DNA of 64,000 nt from Klebsiella terrigena (GCF_006539725.1 NZ_BJNO01000008.1:1-64000); one strand, 5' to 3'. Positions 20,488 to 31,637 are shown, numbered from the stretch's first letter. Program-made: numbers and translations. The notes: generated from the sequence alone by a model not told the origin.

Positions 20488-22305
20488 TTAGATGCTCCAG
20501 ATTTCAGGGTTCTTTAACGACTCAATCTGAGCTTTATTACTAGCATAAAATGCGTGATACATGCCCACCATTTCTTCGTTGGATTTAATGAAAACTGATG
20601 GATCTTTATTTAAAACTTTACTATATTTTTCAAAAATCGCCAAATATTCAGGAGATAAAGCATCCGAAAGAATTGAGATGACAGTTTCAACTTTATTTGA
20701 TGGGTTGAAATCATTCAAAAACATCCCTTCAAAATGAGGTATTTGTATAAATACCATTGGTGTTTTACTTTTAACACATTCGTTCATTATGGATAGATTT
20801 GTCCCCCAAGCCCCATTACCAGAAACATTCCCTTTCCTTAAGCATTTTGGAATATCGGAGTCATGTACTGCTATATAACTGACATCAAAATGATTTAATA
20901 TTTTAGCAAAGGTTTTTATATTTCCTTTTCCTAGACAGTCAATGATGTGATAATCAACCCCAACAACCTCGCATATTTTGTTTATGACAATCTTTTCAGT
21001 GGGCCCTTCAACTAATATTATATTATCGTAAAAGAAAAACTCATTAACCATTGGGTTGCACAATCTGATCATTTTCATATTATCTTTTTCTTCGTCAGAA
21101 AAAGACAACTCATCCGTAGATATTGTTTTATTTAAAGACTTGTCTTTTTCTATCCTAATTATAGTGGTGTGTTTTTTAGATAAGTCTATAAATACAGGGG
21201 AGTGCGTTGTAGCCATCACCTGCCAGTTTTCATTTGTCGCAGCGAAATTATAAAGTGATTCCCTCGCATCTCTAATTACTGGCGGGTGAAGGAATGACTC
21301 TGGCTCATCAATTAACAAAATATATTGTTTTTTCTCAACAGAGACTGCTTTACCTTTAGATTTGGATTTTTTAATTTTATCTCGTGCATGAGATTCGTGA
21401 GTCAATATTTGCAAAGCAGACCATAAAACGGAGCGGCGAACGCCATGGCCTTGGTTCTCGAGAAGAGAACCACTTACCCCATCCATTTTTACTGTAAGGT
21501 TAGATTCTGAAACCATAACATCCGCATCTACGGGATCCTTGGACAGTATATTTAATTCCAGTTCTAGCCCGGGGAAAACCGATGATGACGATTCAGATAC
21601 TTGCTTTAGAAGATCATCGATTTTTGATTTGGAATCCTTCATAAGAGTGTCTGTTAGCTCTTGTATTTTCTGTATTATTTCAGCTTTACTTTCTCCTGTT
21701 TTCAGTAATTCATCTTTTGCATCTTCCTTTAGGAAACTTATGATTATTTTTTTTGTTTCGTCCATGGATTTATCTGGACTTATTCTTATTGGCTGAGGAA
21801 CTCGACTTTGTAGTAAAGTGTCTAGCCCCCCTGAACCCCCATCAGAAAATATACGCTTACCCGAAGCCTCATCAAGGCCATAGGATTGTTTTTGAGCTGG
21901 TTTTTCCGGATCTGACCAGATCCACTTAACACAATAATAGCGTTTACTTTCCAGTGGTATGCTTTTTTCCTCCCAGTCTCCCCCATACTTTCTTGCCATA
22001 TTTCTCCTATCCAGAGCATCATCTTTATAAAACCATTTATCACCACCTAATGTACGAATATCATCATCAGTGACATCAGTGAAAATACCACACATTTCGA
22101 TTGGTATAGATATATCTGAATTATAAAAATCATGAGCAGTCAGACCTTTTGATGAGCCTAAAGACGCAAATTTTTCATACGCATCTAATATCGTAGACTT
22201 CCCTGAGTTATTTGGTCCAATTAGCACAACTATATCATCGATGTATACTTCTATTTCATCTTTTATAGATTTGTAGTTTTTAATGTTAAACTGCTGTAGT
22301 CTCAT
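20488..22305 (-). CDS. OLD-family ATP-dependent endonuclease (ABC-type ATPase + TOPRIM)
   Basis: This 605-residue protein has an SMC/RecF-type ATPase N-terminal half and a TOPRIM nuclease C-terminal half. Visible motifs are Walker A GPNNSGKST (30-38), a signature-like ENQGHGVRRS (283-292), Walker B ILLIDEPESFLHP with Glu335 region, switch His368 in ATTHSP, TOPRIM glutamate in ILVEGPTEK (Glu433) and metal-binding DSD (482-484). The family includes phage P2 Old and nucleases of several anti-phage systems. No UvrD-type helicase (Gabija) or reverse transcriptase (retron) lies beside it, so it looks like a stand-alone class 1 OLD. Its DNA is conspicuously AT-rich against the flanks, indicating transfer. 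Biological target unknown. Confidence 0.85.
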   Translation of the reverse strand: MRLQQFNIKNYKSIKDEIEVYIDDIVVLIGPNNSGKSTILDAYEKFASLGSSKGLTAHDFYNSDISIPIEMCGIFTDVTDDDIRTLGGDKWFYKDDALDRRNMARKYGGDWEEKSIPLESKRYYCVKWIWSDPEKPAQKQSYGLDEASGKRIFSDGGSGGLDTLLQSRVPQPIRISPDKSMDETKKIIISFLKEDAKDELLKTGESKAEIIQKIQELTDTLMKDSKSKIDDLLKQVSESSSSVFPGLELELNILSKDPVDADVMVSESNLTVKMDGVSGSLLENQGHGVRRSVLWSALQILTHESHARDKIKKSKSKGKAVSVEKKQYILLIDEPESFLHPPVIRDARESLYNFAATNENWQVMATTHSPVFIDLSKKHTTIIRIEKDKSLNKTISTDELSFSDEEKDNMKMIRLCNPMVNEFFFYDNIILVEGPTEKIVINKICEVVGVDYHIIDCLGKGNIKTFAKILNHFDVSYIAVHDSDIPKCLRKGNVSGNGAWGTNLSIMNECVKSKTPMVFIQIPHFEGMFLNDFNPSNKVETVISILSDALSPEYLAIFEKYSKVLNKDPSVFIKSNEEMVGMYHAFYASNKAQIESLKNPEIWSI

Positions 22306-22528
22306 TGCGTGTTATCCTTTTTCTATAAAAAATAACTATTGCTAACACAAGCTAACATAATTGGAGATCAAGGTGACAGTCTATTAATTAATACCAGAAC
22401 ATGCTGTGATACACGTTGTATAAACGTTACTTCATTCTCCTCTTCTGTATGATTTGCTGCCGCTTTTAGGTGTCGGAGGCTTCCATTTATCTTTTCTTTT
22501 TCTCAATCAACAACTTCTTTTCTAGTGC

Positions 22529-22696
22529 TTACAAAGTTGGATTCTTGAAACTGAAGATGTCCGCTCCTCCCCATACCAGCCCTTTAGCATCACCGTTCAC
22601 CTTGTTGCCTGTACTCTGACTCGTCCCAGTGTCCAGGTGACGGAATGAGGTATTCCACAGCCCGCCGTTCTGGCAAAAGGCATTGGATAGATACCC
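22529..22696 (-). pseudogene. C-terminal remnant of an unidentified protein
   Basis: A minus-strand frame open from 22696 to a TAA at 22529 lacks a start codon but reads like real protein: it includes CQNGGLWNTSFRHLDTGTS and then NGDAKGLVWGGADIFSFKN before the stop. A second, shorter protein-like tail (KWKPPTPKSGSKSYRRGE) follows in another frame near 22440-22500. Both look like leftover gene ends of the sort found around shuffled toxin or adhesin cassettes. I cannot name the family. The 22306-22528 stretch otherwise shows only the upstream region of the OLD gene. Confidence 0.4.
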
Positions 22697-22814
22697 TCAA
22701 TCCCGCTACCCATGACAAAATCCCCGTGTACTCTTATTAATAATGCAACGTTGCATGATCTTATATTCTTTCCTGAATCCCCTTCGCATTAATCAATGTT
22801 GTCCATGATATATA

Positions 22815-22834
22815 TACTGTGTTTTTATTCAGTG
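22815..22834 (+). promoter_or_regulatory. LexA-like box upstream of symE
   Basis: TACTGTGTTTTTATTCAGTG matches the SOS consensus TACTGT-N8-ACAGTA except for two positions in the right half. It lies about 150 bases before the symE-like gene, whose E. coli counterpart is LexA-repressed. A short direct repeat of GGAAGGAT lies further downstream at about 22879-22897. Confidence 0.5.
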
Positions 22835-22987
22835 CAGTATAATAAATAAACCCAGATAAAACCCTCACCTGTCATAACGGAAGGATGGAAGGATGGAATA
22901 AGCAGGAAGATTTTTAAAGAGCGCGGTATGAAAGTGTTACCAGCACTTCCACACCGCTAACCACAGACAACTAAACAGGAGTTGAAT

Positions 22988-23449
22988 ATGGCTGAGCAGA
23001 ATTTTAAGCCAGAAAGTGCTATTGCCAAAATAGATTCTGATGAATCAGAAACGAGTGGTAAAAATTGCGAGCTGGAACGTAAAAAATCCGTTAAGCACTT
23101 GCAGAATAAATCCACAACGGAGTCACCACTACCGCTTGACCGCACGGAGTTTTATGACCGTATGCGGCATGACTATATCCCGCTCCAGGGTGACTGGCTT
23201 TCGCAGGCCGGATTTACGTCGGGTATGCCGGTAAAAATCAGAGTGATGCCAGATTGCATTGTGATCACCGCCCAGAACAGCCGGGAGCTGTTCGGCTGTG
23301 CCGAAGGGTTAAGCGCGGCTCATTTCAGCAAGAAGAAAATGGACTTGTGGATCAAGACGTTTCCCGGTGCGCTTAACGATACCGGTGACCTGCCGGTCAT
23401 CCGGCGGGAGAATCCCCGCTATGATTGCCTGAAGCGAAGCCGTGACTGA
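22988..23449 (+). CDS. symE: SymE-type toxin
   Basis: This 153-residue protein carries the SymE/AbrB-like core at about residues 60-96: YIPLQGDWLSQAGFTSGMPV followed by KIRVMPDCIVITAQ. E. coli SymE is an SOS-induced toxin that inhibits growth and affects RNA and nucleoid structure, controlled by LexA, Lon and the antisense RNA SymR. I start at ATG 22988 with AGGAG 6 bases upstream; a TTG two codons earlier overlaps that site. The protein is longer than E. coli SymE, with a Ser/Glu/Lys-rich N-terminal extension and a different C-terminal tail. An antisense RNA over its 5' end is expected from the family but cannot be proven by reading. Confidence 0.75.
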   Translation: MAEQNFKPESAIAKIDSDESETSGKNCELERKKSVKHLQNKSTTESPLPLDRTEFYDRMRHDYIPLQGDWLSQAGFTSGMPVKIRVMPDCIVITAQNSRELFGCAEGLSAAHFSKKKMDLWIKTFPGALNDTGDLPVIRRENPRYDCLKRSRD

Positions 23450-23498
23450 CCCTTAAGGTAAAATCCCGGCTCAGGCGGCCGGGACGATATCCCCCGAC

Positions 23499-24512
23499 CT
23501 ACTGCGCCAGATTATCGTATCCGCGCCAGCGATAGTTAATCACCGACAGCACCCAGCAGGCGACAAACAGCCCGATGACTACGAAGCCGGCGTTGCCAAG
23601 ATTATCGTTCAGCGCCGCCACCCAGCGCCACGGCCCGCCGCTGAGCGCAAACTTATCCATCAGCAGGCCCAGCGCCTCCATGCCGCCGATAAACAGCGCC
23701 ACCACCACCGAAGTCCCGGTAATGGTCATATTGTAATAGAGCTTGCGCTGCGGCTTGCTGAACGCCCAGCCGTAGGCGCCGACCATCAGCACGTTATCGA
23801 GGGTATCCACCAGCGCCATGCCGCTGGCAAACAGCGCCGGGAAGACCATAATCGACCAGATAGAGATGCCGCTCGAGGCGCTGGCGGCCGAGATCCCCAG
23901 CACGCCAATCTCGGTCGCGGTATCAAACCCGAGGCCGAACAGAAAGCCCACCAGGTACATCTGCCAGCTGCGGCTAATCAGACGGAAAGTTTTGCCGAAC
24001 AGCCAGCTCATCATGCCGCCGCCCGCCGCCACCTCATCGCTCACCTTCTCCCCGCGCTTCCACGCCTGAAAGCTGCGCCAGACGCTGCGCAGAATAACCA
24101 GATTGATAAAGGCCATCAGCAGCAGAAACAGCGCCGAAACGGCGGTGCCGATCGCGCTGCCGGTATCGTGAAACCAGCTCATTTGCTGGCCGAACGCCGT
24201 CGCGGTGGCGGCAATGGCGGCGGAGGCCAGCACCACAATCGACGAATGTCCCAGAGAGAACCAGGCGCCCACGCCGAACGGACGCCGCCCCTGCTGCATC
24301 ATCTTGCGCGTCACGCTATCAATCGCCGCAATATGATCGGCATCGACCGCATGACGCAGGCCGTATCCCCAGGCCAGCAGGCTGGCGGCCATCAGCGCGC
24401 CGCTGTCGCCAAAGGCCTGCCACGCCCAGACCCAGGCGACCAGGTTGGCCACAATAAGCCCCAGCACCAGCGCTGCGGCGCGCGGCTGCTGGCGTAAAAT
24501 CGTCACTATCAT
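23499..24512 (-). CDS. NiCoT-family nickel/cobalt permease
   Basis: This 337-residue membrane protein has about eight hydrophobic segments and the family signature [13 protein letters not shown] (His54-His60, the HX4DH metal motif), plus [11 protein letters not shown] and [14 protein letters not shown], both diagnostic of HoxN/NixA/NikT transporters. It imports Ni2+ (or Co2+) at high affinity. Its ATG overlaps the hypF stop by 3-4 bases, placing it in the hydN-hypF transcript. It would therefore be made when hydrogenase is matured and needs nickel. E. coli lacks this gene here and uses nikABCDE instead. Confidence 0.93.
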   Translation of the reverse strand: MIVTILRQQPRAAALVLGLIVANLVAWVWAWQAFGDSGALMAASLLAWGYGLRHAVDADHIAAIDSVTRKMMQQGRRPFGVGAWFSLGHSSIVVLASAAIAATATAFGQQMSWFHDTGSAIGTAVSALFLLLMAFINLVILRSVWRSFQAWKRGEKVSDEVAAGGGMMSWLFGKTFRLISRSWQMYLVGFLFGLGFDTATEIGVLGISAASASSGISIWSIMVFPALFASGMALVDTLDNVLMVGAYGWAFSKPQRKLYYNMTITGTSVVVALFIGGMEALGLLMDKFALSGGPWRWVAALNDNLGNAGFVVIGLFVACWVLSVINYRWRGYDNLAQ

Positions 24513-26743
24513 GAGGGTGTCCTGTGAGCCTGCCAGCGGGCGGCGGCGACCGCCGCCTGACCAAACGCGATGGCTCCATCACCGGCAGGCAGCTGATGCG
24601 GAAACAGCAGAGTAAAATCCGCCAGATAAAACGTCAATCGGCAAACCAGCAGCCGGTTGTGCAACACCCCGCCGCTAAACACCAGCGTAGAGATGCCGCA
24701 CCTGGCGGCGTGGTCGCGCACCATTGCCGCCAGCCCGCGAGCCAGCGCATCGTGAAAGGCCCAGGCCTTGTGCGCCGGCTGCGCCTGCCAGCCAAACCAC
24801 AAGCGCCAGAAGGTGGCGAGATCCAGCTGGCCGTCGCGCCACGGCAGGCTAACCGGATGGTCGACACCCTCGCAGGTCGCCGCCAGCGCCTCCAGCCGGC
24901 AGGCCGCTTCCCCTTCGTAGCTCAGCGTGGTCGGCGCGCAGCCCAGCGCGCAGGCCACGGCATCAAACAGCCGCCCGCAGGAAGAAGCCTTTGGCGCATT
25001 AATTTCCCGCTCGACAGCGCGGGCGACCAGCGGCCACGCCTGCCGGAGCAGAGCCTCGGTTTCGGGATAGTGTTGCCAGTCCAGCACAAAGGCCAGGCAG
25101 TGGGCCAGCAGGTTACGCCACGGCTGACGCGCCGCCAGATCGCCGCCGGGGAGCGCCACCGCCGGCAGGCCCGCCAGATGCTCGCACTGGCGGTAGTTCA
25201 CCCGCAGGCATTCGCCGCCCCACAGCGCGCCGTCCTCCCCCATGCCGATACCGTCCAGCACCAGGGCGATGACGTCCCCGCCCGCCAGCGGCCAGCCATG
25301 CTCCGCCAGGCAGGCGGCGGCGTGGGCGTGGTGATGCAGCACCCGCTCGGTCGGCAGCGGCATCGACGCCGCCCACTTTGCCGAACGGTAGCCCGGATGC
25401 GCATCGGCCACGATCCCCTGCGGGGTAAAGGCGTAAATCTCCTGCATCAGGCGCAGCGCCTCGCGCCACTGCGCCTCCACGCCCTCATCGCCGAGGTCGC
25501 CAAAATGCTGGCTCAGCACCGCTTCACCGCCGCGCACCAGGCAGAAGGTATTTTTCATATCCGCGCCGAGGCACAGCAGCGGCGGGAGGTCGTGAAACCC
25601 CGGCGGCAGCGGCAGCGCGTCCGGCACGTAGCCGCGCGAACGACGCAGCATCTCCCCGCTTTGCCGCACCACGGAATCATCCATCCGCTGCACGATATCG
25701 CGGTTATGCAGCAAAAATCCGTCGGCAATCCCGGCTAAATCCGCCAGCGCCCGCTCGTTAGTCAGCGCCGGAGGGCGCCCGCTGAGGTTGCCGGAGGTCA
25801 TCACCACCGGGCGCGCCAGCGCCTCCAGCACCAGGTGCTGGAGCGGGTTCGACGCCAGCATAACGCCCGCCTCCGCCAGCCCCGGCGCGATATCGTCGCA
25901 CAGGCCGTCGATCCGCGTTTTATCCACCAGCACCACCGGCGCGGCGGGCGCCGACAGCAGCGCCCGCGCCTCGGCCGGCAATCCCTCCGCCGTCGGCAGC
26001 ATCACCGCCAGCGGCTTAGCCGGGCGATGCTTGCGCTGGCGCAGGGTCGCCACGGCGCCCGCGTTTCCGGCGTCGCAGGCGAGATGGAAGCCGCCAAGCC
26101 CTTTAATTGCCACAATCTGTCCGGCAGCAATCCGCTCCACTGCCGCCCGCAGCGCCGCCTCGCCGTAGCAGCTCTCCTCCCCGCTGCGCCACTCAAGCCG
26201 CGGCCCGCACGACTCGCAGGCCACCGGCTGGGCATGAAAACGCCTGTCGGCCGGATTGCGGTATTCGGCTTCGCAGGACGGGCACAGCGGGAACGGCGCC
26301 ATCGCGGTAAACGGGCGGTCGTAGGGCATGGCGCGGATAATGGTAAAGCGCGGTCCGCAGTGGGTGCAGTTGATAAACGGGTAGCGGTAGCGGCGCTCCT
26401 CGGGATCGTTCATCTCCGCCAGGCACGCCGGACAGGTGGCGGCATCGGGAACGATCTGCGTGCGCATGGTTCCGCCTGCGCTCCGGCGGATGGTGAACGC
26501 CTTAGGCAGGGCCTGCCAGACAAACGGCGCGGCCCGCGCGCTGTCGATTCGCGCCAGCGGCGGACAGTGGCGAGCCAGCGCGGGGATAAACTCCGCCTCG
26601 TCGCCCAGCAGGCGCACCAGCACGCCGTCGCCGTCGTTGCACACGTCGCCGAGGCGCCCTAAGCGCTGCGCCAGCTGCCAGACGAAGGGGCGAAATCCCA
26701 CCCCCTGCACCTTGCCGCGGATGCGGATTTCCACCCCGTTCAT
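24509..26743 (-). CDS. hypF: carbamoyltransferase HypF (hydrogenase maturation)
   Basis: HypF makes the cyanide ligands of the NiFe active site from carbamoyl phosphate, transferring a thiocarbamate to HypE. This 744-residue protein has an N-terminal acylphosphatase domain ([20 protein letters not shown]), two zinc-finger pairs ([13 protein letters not shown] and [13 protein letters not shown]), a YrdC-like domain ([12 protein letters not shown]) and a Kae1-like C-terminal domain with the HHHAHAAAC motif. It lies 12 bases after hydN and overlaps the nickel permease, forming hydN-hypF-nickel permease. Confidence 0.96.
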   Translation of the reverse strand: MNGVEIRIRGKVQGVGFRPFVWQLAQRLGRLGDVCNDGDGVLVRLLGDEAEFIPALARHCPPLARIDSARAAPFVWQALPKAFTIRRSAGGTMRTQIVPDAATCPACLAEMNDPEERRYRYPFINCTHCGPRFTIIRAMPYDRPFTAMAPFPLCPSCEAEYRNPADRRFHAQPVACESCGPRLEWRSGEESCYGEAALRAAVERIAAGQIVAIKGLGGFHLACDAGNAGAVATLRQRKHRPAKPLAVMLPTAEGLPAEARALLSAPAAPVVLVDKTRIDGLCDDIAPGLAEAGVMLASNPLQHLVLEALARPVVMTSGNLSGRPPALTNERALADLAGIADGFLLHNRDIVQRMDDSVVRQSGEMLRRSRGYVPDALPLPPGFHDLPPLLCLGADMKNTFCLVRGGEAVLSQHFGDLGDEGVEAQWREALRLMQEIYAFTPQGIVADAHPGYRSAKWAASMPLPTERVLHHHAHAAACLAEHGWPLAGGDVIALVLDGIGMGEDGALWGGECLRVNYRQCEHLAGLPAVALPGGDLAARQPWRNLLAHCLAFVLDWQHYPETEALLRQAWPLVARAVEREINAPKASSCGRLFDAVACALGCAPTTLSYEGEAACRLEALAATCEGVDHPVSLPWRDGQLDLATFWRLWFGWQAQPAHKAWAFHDALARGLAAMVRDHAARCGISTLVFSGGVLHNRLLVCRLTFYLADFTLLFPHQLPAGDGAIAFGQAAVAAARWQAHRTPS

Positions 26744-26755
26744 GCCGCTATCGTC

Positions 26756-27283
26756 CTACCAGGCCAGCGCCGTACGACGACGTTTTTCAATATTCATCTG
26801 CTCGAGCTTGTTGCGGTCAACGCAGATAAGCGCGTGCGTCGGGCAGACGTCCATACAGGCCGGCCCCTCTTCGCGATGATGACAAAGGTCGCACTTATTG
26901 GCTTCGGCTTTTTCCGCCGTCACGTTCAGGCCCGCGCCGCTATTGCGGATCACCGGACGCACCACCACTTCCATCGCCCCGTACGGGCAGGCCACGACGC
27001 AGGTTTTACAGCCGATGCAGCGCTCCTGCATCACGTGGACAAAGCCCTTATCGCGGCTGATGGCCCCGTTCGGGCAGACGTTAGCGCAGGGCGCGTCTTC
27101 ACACTGACGACAGGCGGTGGCCGTCGACACGTTGACGCCCTTGATCACATGGATACGCGGTAAAAAAGATTTTGGCGTCAGCGCGGCGCAGTCCTGATTG
27201 GCCTGATGAGAGACCACGCAGGCGACTTCGCAGGTGCGACAGCCGATGCATTTGCTCGCGTCGGCAATAATGAAACGGTTCAT
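26756..27283 (-). CDS. hydN: electron transport protein HydN (4Fe-4S ferredoxin)
   Basis: This 175-residue polyferredoxin has four cysteine clusters, including CIGCRTCEVAC, CRQCEDAPCANVCP, CIGCKTCVVACPYG and CDLCHHREEGPACMDVCP. HydN is required for full formate dehydrogenase H activity and lies upstream of hypF. A sigma-54 promoter (27322-27337) and an FhlA-type inverted repeat (27381-27408) precede it. Length equals the E. coli protein. It is closely related to hycB in the same window. Confidence 0.96.
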   Translation of the reverse strand: MNRFIIADASKCIGCRTCEVACVVSHQANQDCAALTPKSFLPRIHVIKGVNVSTATACRQCEDAPCANVCPNGAISRDKGFVHVMQERCIGCKTCVVACPYGAMEVVVRPVIRNSGAGLNVTAEKAEANKCDLCHHREEGPACMDVCPTHALICVDRNKLEQMNIEKRRRTALAW

Positions 27284-27321
27284 CCATTTCTCCAGCAGTA
27301 AGAAGGTTACGCGCCGGAGTA

Positions 27322-27337
27322 TGCATAATACGTTCCA
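27322..27337 (-). promoter_or_regulatory. sigma-54 promoter of hydN-hypF
   Basis: On the minus strand TGGAAC-GTATT-ATGCA has GG and GC at the exact -24/-12 spacing, about 40 bases before hydN. Confidence 0.75.
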
Positions 27338-27380
27338 GTTTTTATCGCATTGATAGTAAAAGGAATTAATTAGCTGTTTT

Positions 27381-27408
27381 CTGTCATCGTCAGATGTGAC
27401 GATGACAG
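27381..27408 (-). promoter_or_regulatory. FhlA-type upstream activating sequence for hydN
   Basis: CTGTCATCGTCA and TGACGATGACAG form a perfect 12-bp inverted repeat around GATG, about 60 bases upstream of the hydN sigma-54 promoter. The TGTCATCGTCA half resembles the hypA upstream repeat in this window. It also lies just past the ascG stop, so it could additionally form a transcript hairpin there. Confidence 0.7.
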
Positions 27409-27417
27409 ATGACGATC

Positions 27418-28431
27418 TCAGACGCCGGGGCCAGCGGTAAGAGAATCGCGCTCAATCAGCTCGCCGGGGAAGGTTTGCTGGAATTTTAGATCGCCGCCGT
27501 CGAGCATAAAAATCAGCCGGTTAATGCTCTCTTTGATCATCTCCGTCACCGGAATTTTGACGCTGGACAGCGCCGGGATCATATAGGGCGCCAGCACGAT
27601 GTCATCGAAGCCAATCACCGAGACCTGCTCCGGCACCTTCACGCCGTGCAGATGCAGCTGCTTCATCGCACCAATCGCCATATCGTCGTTGCTCGCCACC
27701 AGCGCGCTGTAGCTAACGCCGCGCTGACGCAGCGTCTCAACCCCGGCCGCGCCGGTTTCCGGCGTCCATTTGCCCTTCACGATCAGCGCGTCGTTGAGCG
27801 CGATATCGTGCTGGGTCAGCGCCTCTTTGTAGCCGGCGAGACGCTCGATGCCGGTCGGTGAATCCAGCGAGCCGGTGATAAAGGCAATTTCGCGATGGCC
27901 GCGGGCGATGAGCTGGCGTACCGCGGCCAGGGCCGAGGCTTTTTGATCGGACCAGACGCAGTGGCTGGCGTTGCGCCGCAGGCGGCGGTTAAGCACCATG
28001 ATCGGCCTTTCGTGCTGCTCAACGATGGCGTCCATTTCATCGACGCTCAGAAAGCGCGGGTAGATAATAATCGCGTCGCAGCGCAGGTCGAGGAGGTACT
28101 GAATCGCCTCCCGCTCCTCGTCGGCGCTGTGCTTGCCGTCGGCGAGGATCAGCTGACGCCCCTTGTCTTCGGTCATCCGCGCCACCTGAAACAGCAGCTC
28201 GCTGAAGTAAACCCCGTGATAGAGGGTATTGGTGACCACCAGCCCCAGGGTCTGGCTCTTTTTGGTAGCCAGATTGCGCGCCAGCAGGTTCGGCCGGTAG
28301 CCGCTTTCGGCAACGGCCTGGAACACGCGATCTTTCGTCTCCTGGCTGACGTAGCCGTTGCCCGATAGCACCCGTGAAACCGTCGCCTTCGACACCCCTG
28401 CGCGCTTAGCGACCTCCAGCATCGTTGCCAT
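27418..28431 (-). CDS. ascG: LacI-family repressor of the asc beta-glucoside operon
   Basis: This 337-residue repressor starts at ATG 28431 (MATMLEVAKRAGVSKATVSR), the LacI helix-turn-helix; 14 upstream in-frame codons are unsupported. The hinge (YRPNLLARNLATKKSQTLG) and sugar-binding domain follow. Length matches E. coli AscG (336). It is divergent from ascFB and would repress it in the absence of aryl-beta-glucosides such as salicin or arbutin, through the palindrome at 28607-28622. Confidence 0.93.
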   Translation of the reverse strand: MATMLEVAKRAGVSKATVSRVLSGNGYVSQETKDRVFQAVAESGYRPNLLARNLATKKSQTLGLVVTNTLYHGVYFSELLFQVARMTEDKGRQLILADGKHSADEEREAIQYLLDLRCDAIIIYPRFLSVDEMDAIVEQHERPIMVLNRRLRRNASHCVWSDQKASALAAVRQLIARGHREIAFITGSLDSPTGIERLAGYKEALTQHDIALNDALIVKGKWTPETGAAGVETLRQRGVSYSALVASNDDMAIGAMKQLHLHGVKVPEQVSVIGFDDIVLAPYMIPALSSVKIPVTEMIKESINRLIFMLDGGDLKFQQTFPGELIERDSLTAGPGV

Positions 28432-28606
28432 GTTGTTCTTCCTGTTGCAAAAGATGCCCGCAGTGTACTGCACGCCCTGCCGTTTTACAGCCTTGACGCG
28501 CGCGCCGGGCAGATTCTTTTCTGCGGTATAAGCCGATCAAAATCACAAAACGGAAATATGATTTTTTTAGATCTTGTTTGCGAAGGTGAAACTAATCATG
28601 ATTTTG

Positions 28607-28622
28607 TGGAACCGGTTTCCTA
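28607..28622 (+). promoter_or_regulatory. probable AscG operator
   Basis: TGGAACCGGTTTCCTA is built on the perfect 8-bp palindrome AACCGGTT with partly symmetric flanks, typical of LacI-family operators. It lies between ascG and ascF, 75 bases ahead of ascF. The rest of the 265-base divergent region shows no gene. Confidence 0.65.
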
Positions 28623-28696
28623 CCTATGCACGCTGCCCTGCCGCTTTGCGGCGCGGTGAAAAGCCAGTACCCCATTGATAAACAGGATAAAATCCG

Positions 28697-30139
28697 ATGT
28701 CTAAAAATTATGCAGCCCTGGCACAGCAGATCGTCTCGGCGATTGGCGGCGTTGATAACGTCACCGCCGTCACCCACTGCATGACCCGCCTTCGTTTCGT
28801 GGTCAAAGACAACGAGCGGGTGGATAGCGCGACCCTAAAAGGGCTGAAAGGCGTACTGGGCGTCGTGCGCAGCGATAACCAGTGCCAGGTGATCGTCGGC
28901 AACACCGTCTCCCAGGCCTACCGCGAAGTCGTGAGCCTGCTGCCGGGTGAGATGCGCCCGGCGGAGCCCGTGGGCAAGCCGCCGCTGACCTTCAGGCGGG
29001 TCGGTGCCGGGATCCTCGATGCGCTGATCGGCACCATGTCGCCGCTGATCCCGGCAATTATCGGCGGATCGATGGTCAAGCTGCTGGCGATGATCCTCGA
29101 GATGAGCGGCGTCCTGCCGAAAGGCGCGCCGACGCTCACCATCCTGACGGTGATTGGCGACGGCGCCTTCTTCTTCCTGCCGCTGATGGTGGCCGCCTCC
29201 GCGGCGGTCAAATTCAAAACCAATATGTCGCTGGCAATTGCCATTGCCGGGGTGCTGGTGCACCCGAGCTTTATCGAGCTGATGGCTAAGGCCGCTCAGG
29301 GCGAACACGTCGAGTTCGCCTTTATTCCGGTCACCGCGGTGAAATATACCTACACCGTGATCCCGGCGCTGGTGATGACCTGGTGCCTCTCCTATATCGA
29401 GCGCTGGGTCGACAGGATCACCCCGGCGGTGACGAAAAACTTCCTTAAGCCGATGCTGATCGTGCTGATCGCCGCGCCGCTGGCCATTCTGCTGATCGGC
29501 CCGCTCGGGATCTGGATCGGCAGCGCCATCTCGGCGCTGGTTTACACCGTACACCACTACCTCGGCTGGCTGTCGGTGGCGATTATGGGCGCCCTGTGGC
29601 CGCTGCTGGTGATGACCGGGATGCACCGCGTCTTTACGCCGACTATCATTCAGACCATTGCCGAAACCGGCAAAGAGGGGATGGTGATGCCGTCAGAAAT
29701 CGGCGCCAACCTGTCGCTGGGCGGCTCGTCGCTGGCGGTGGCGTGGAAAACGAAAAACCCGGAGCTGCGCCAGACGGCGCTGGCGGCAGCAGCCTCGGCT
29801 ATTCTGGCCGGGATCTCCGAGCCGGCGCTGTACGGGGTCGCAATACGGCTTAAACGCCCGCTGATCGCCAGCCTGATCAGCGGCTTTATCTGCGGCGCGG
29901 TAGCCGGCATCGCCGGGCTTGCCAGCCACTCAATGGCGGCGCCGGGGCTGTTTACCAGCGTCCAGTTCTTCGATCCGGCGAATCCGATGACCCTCGTCTG
30001 GGTCTTCGGCGTGATGGCGCTGGCGGTGGTGCTGTCGTTTGTGCTGACCCTGCTGCTCGGCTTTGAGGATATCCCGGTGGAAGATGCCGCCGCCGATGCC
30101 CGACAGCGCCAGGCGACGGCCGAAGCATCGCACGCCTGA
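28697..30139 (+). CDS. ascF: PTS beta-glucoside enzyme IIBC
   Basis: This 480-residue protein has an N-terminal IIB domain with phosphocysteine Cys28 in AVTHCMTRLRF, followed by a IIC domain of about ten membrane spans (GMHRVFTPTIIQTIAETG is the conserved IIC motif region). It lacks a IIA domain and would use one supplied in trans. It imports and phosphorylates arbutin/salicin/cellobiose-type beta-glucosides for AscB. It is 27 bases upstream of ascB and similar in length to E. coli AscF (485). Confidence 0.93.
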   Translation: MSKNYAALAQQIVSAIGGVDNVTAVTHCMTRLRFVVKDNERVDSATLKGLKGVLGVVRSDNQCQVIVGNTVSQAYREVVSLLPGEMRPAEPVGKPPLTFRRVGAGILDALIGTMSPLIPAIIGGSMVKLLAMILEMSGVLPKGAPTLTILTVIGDGAFFFLPLMVAASAAVKFKTNMSLAIAIAGVLVHPSFIELMAKAAQGEHVEFAFIPVTAVKYTYTVIPALVMTWCLSYIERWVDRITPAVTKNFLKPMLIVLIAAPLAILLIGPLGIWIGSAISALVYTVHHYLGWLSVAIMGALWPLLVMTGMHRVFTPTIIQTIAETGKEGMVMPSEIGANLSLGGSSLAVAWKTKNPELRQTALAAAASAILAGISEPALYGVAIRLKRPLIASLISGFICGAVAGIAGLASHSMAAPGLFTSVQFFDPANPMTLVWVFGVMALAVVLSFVLTLLLGFEDIPVEDAAADARQRQATAEASHA

Positions 30140-30163
30140 ACATAATTTTTGACACAGAGGTAA

Positions 30164-31591
<1,428 letters not shown>

Positions 31592-31597
31592 CGGCAA

Positions 31598-31634
31598 TTC
31601 CCCGGAGAAGCGCCGCCGCCGCCTCTCCGGGGAA
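31598..31634. terminator. bidirectional terminator between ascB and hycI
   Basis: TTCCCCGGAGA and TCTCCGGGGAA form a perfect 11-bp stem around a GC-rich 15-base loop in the 46-base convergent gap, serving both transcripts. Confidence 0.75.
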
Positions 31635-31637
31635 ACC

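Noticed and set aside
20488-22305. OLD gene as part of Gabija or a retron
   Set aside because: No UvrD-type helicase and no reverse transcriptase are present in the adjacent DNA.
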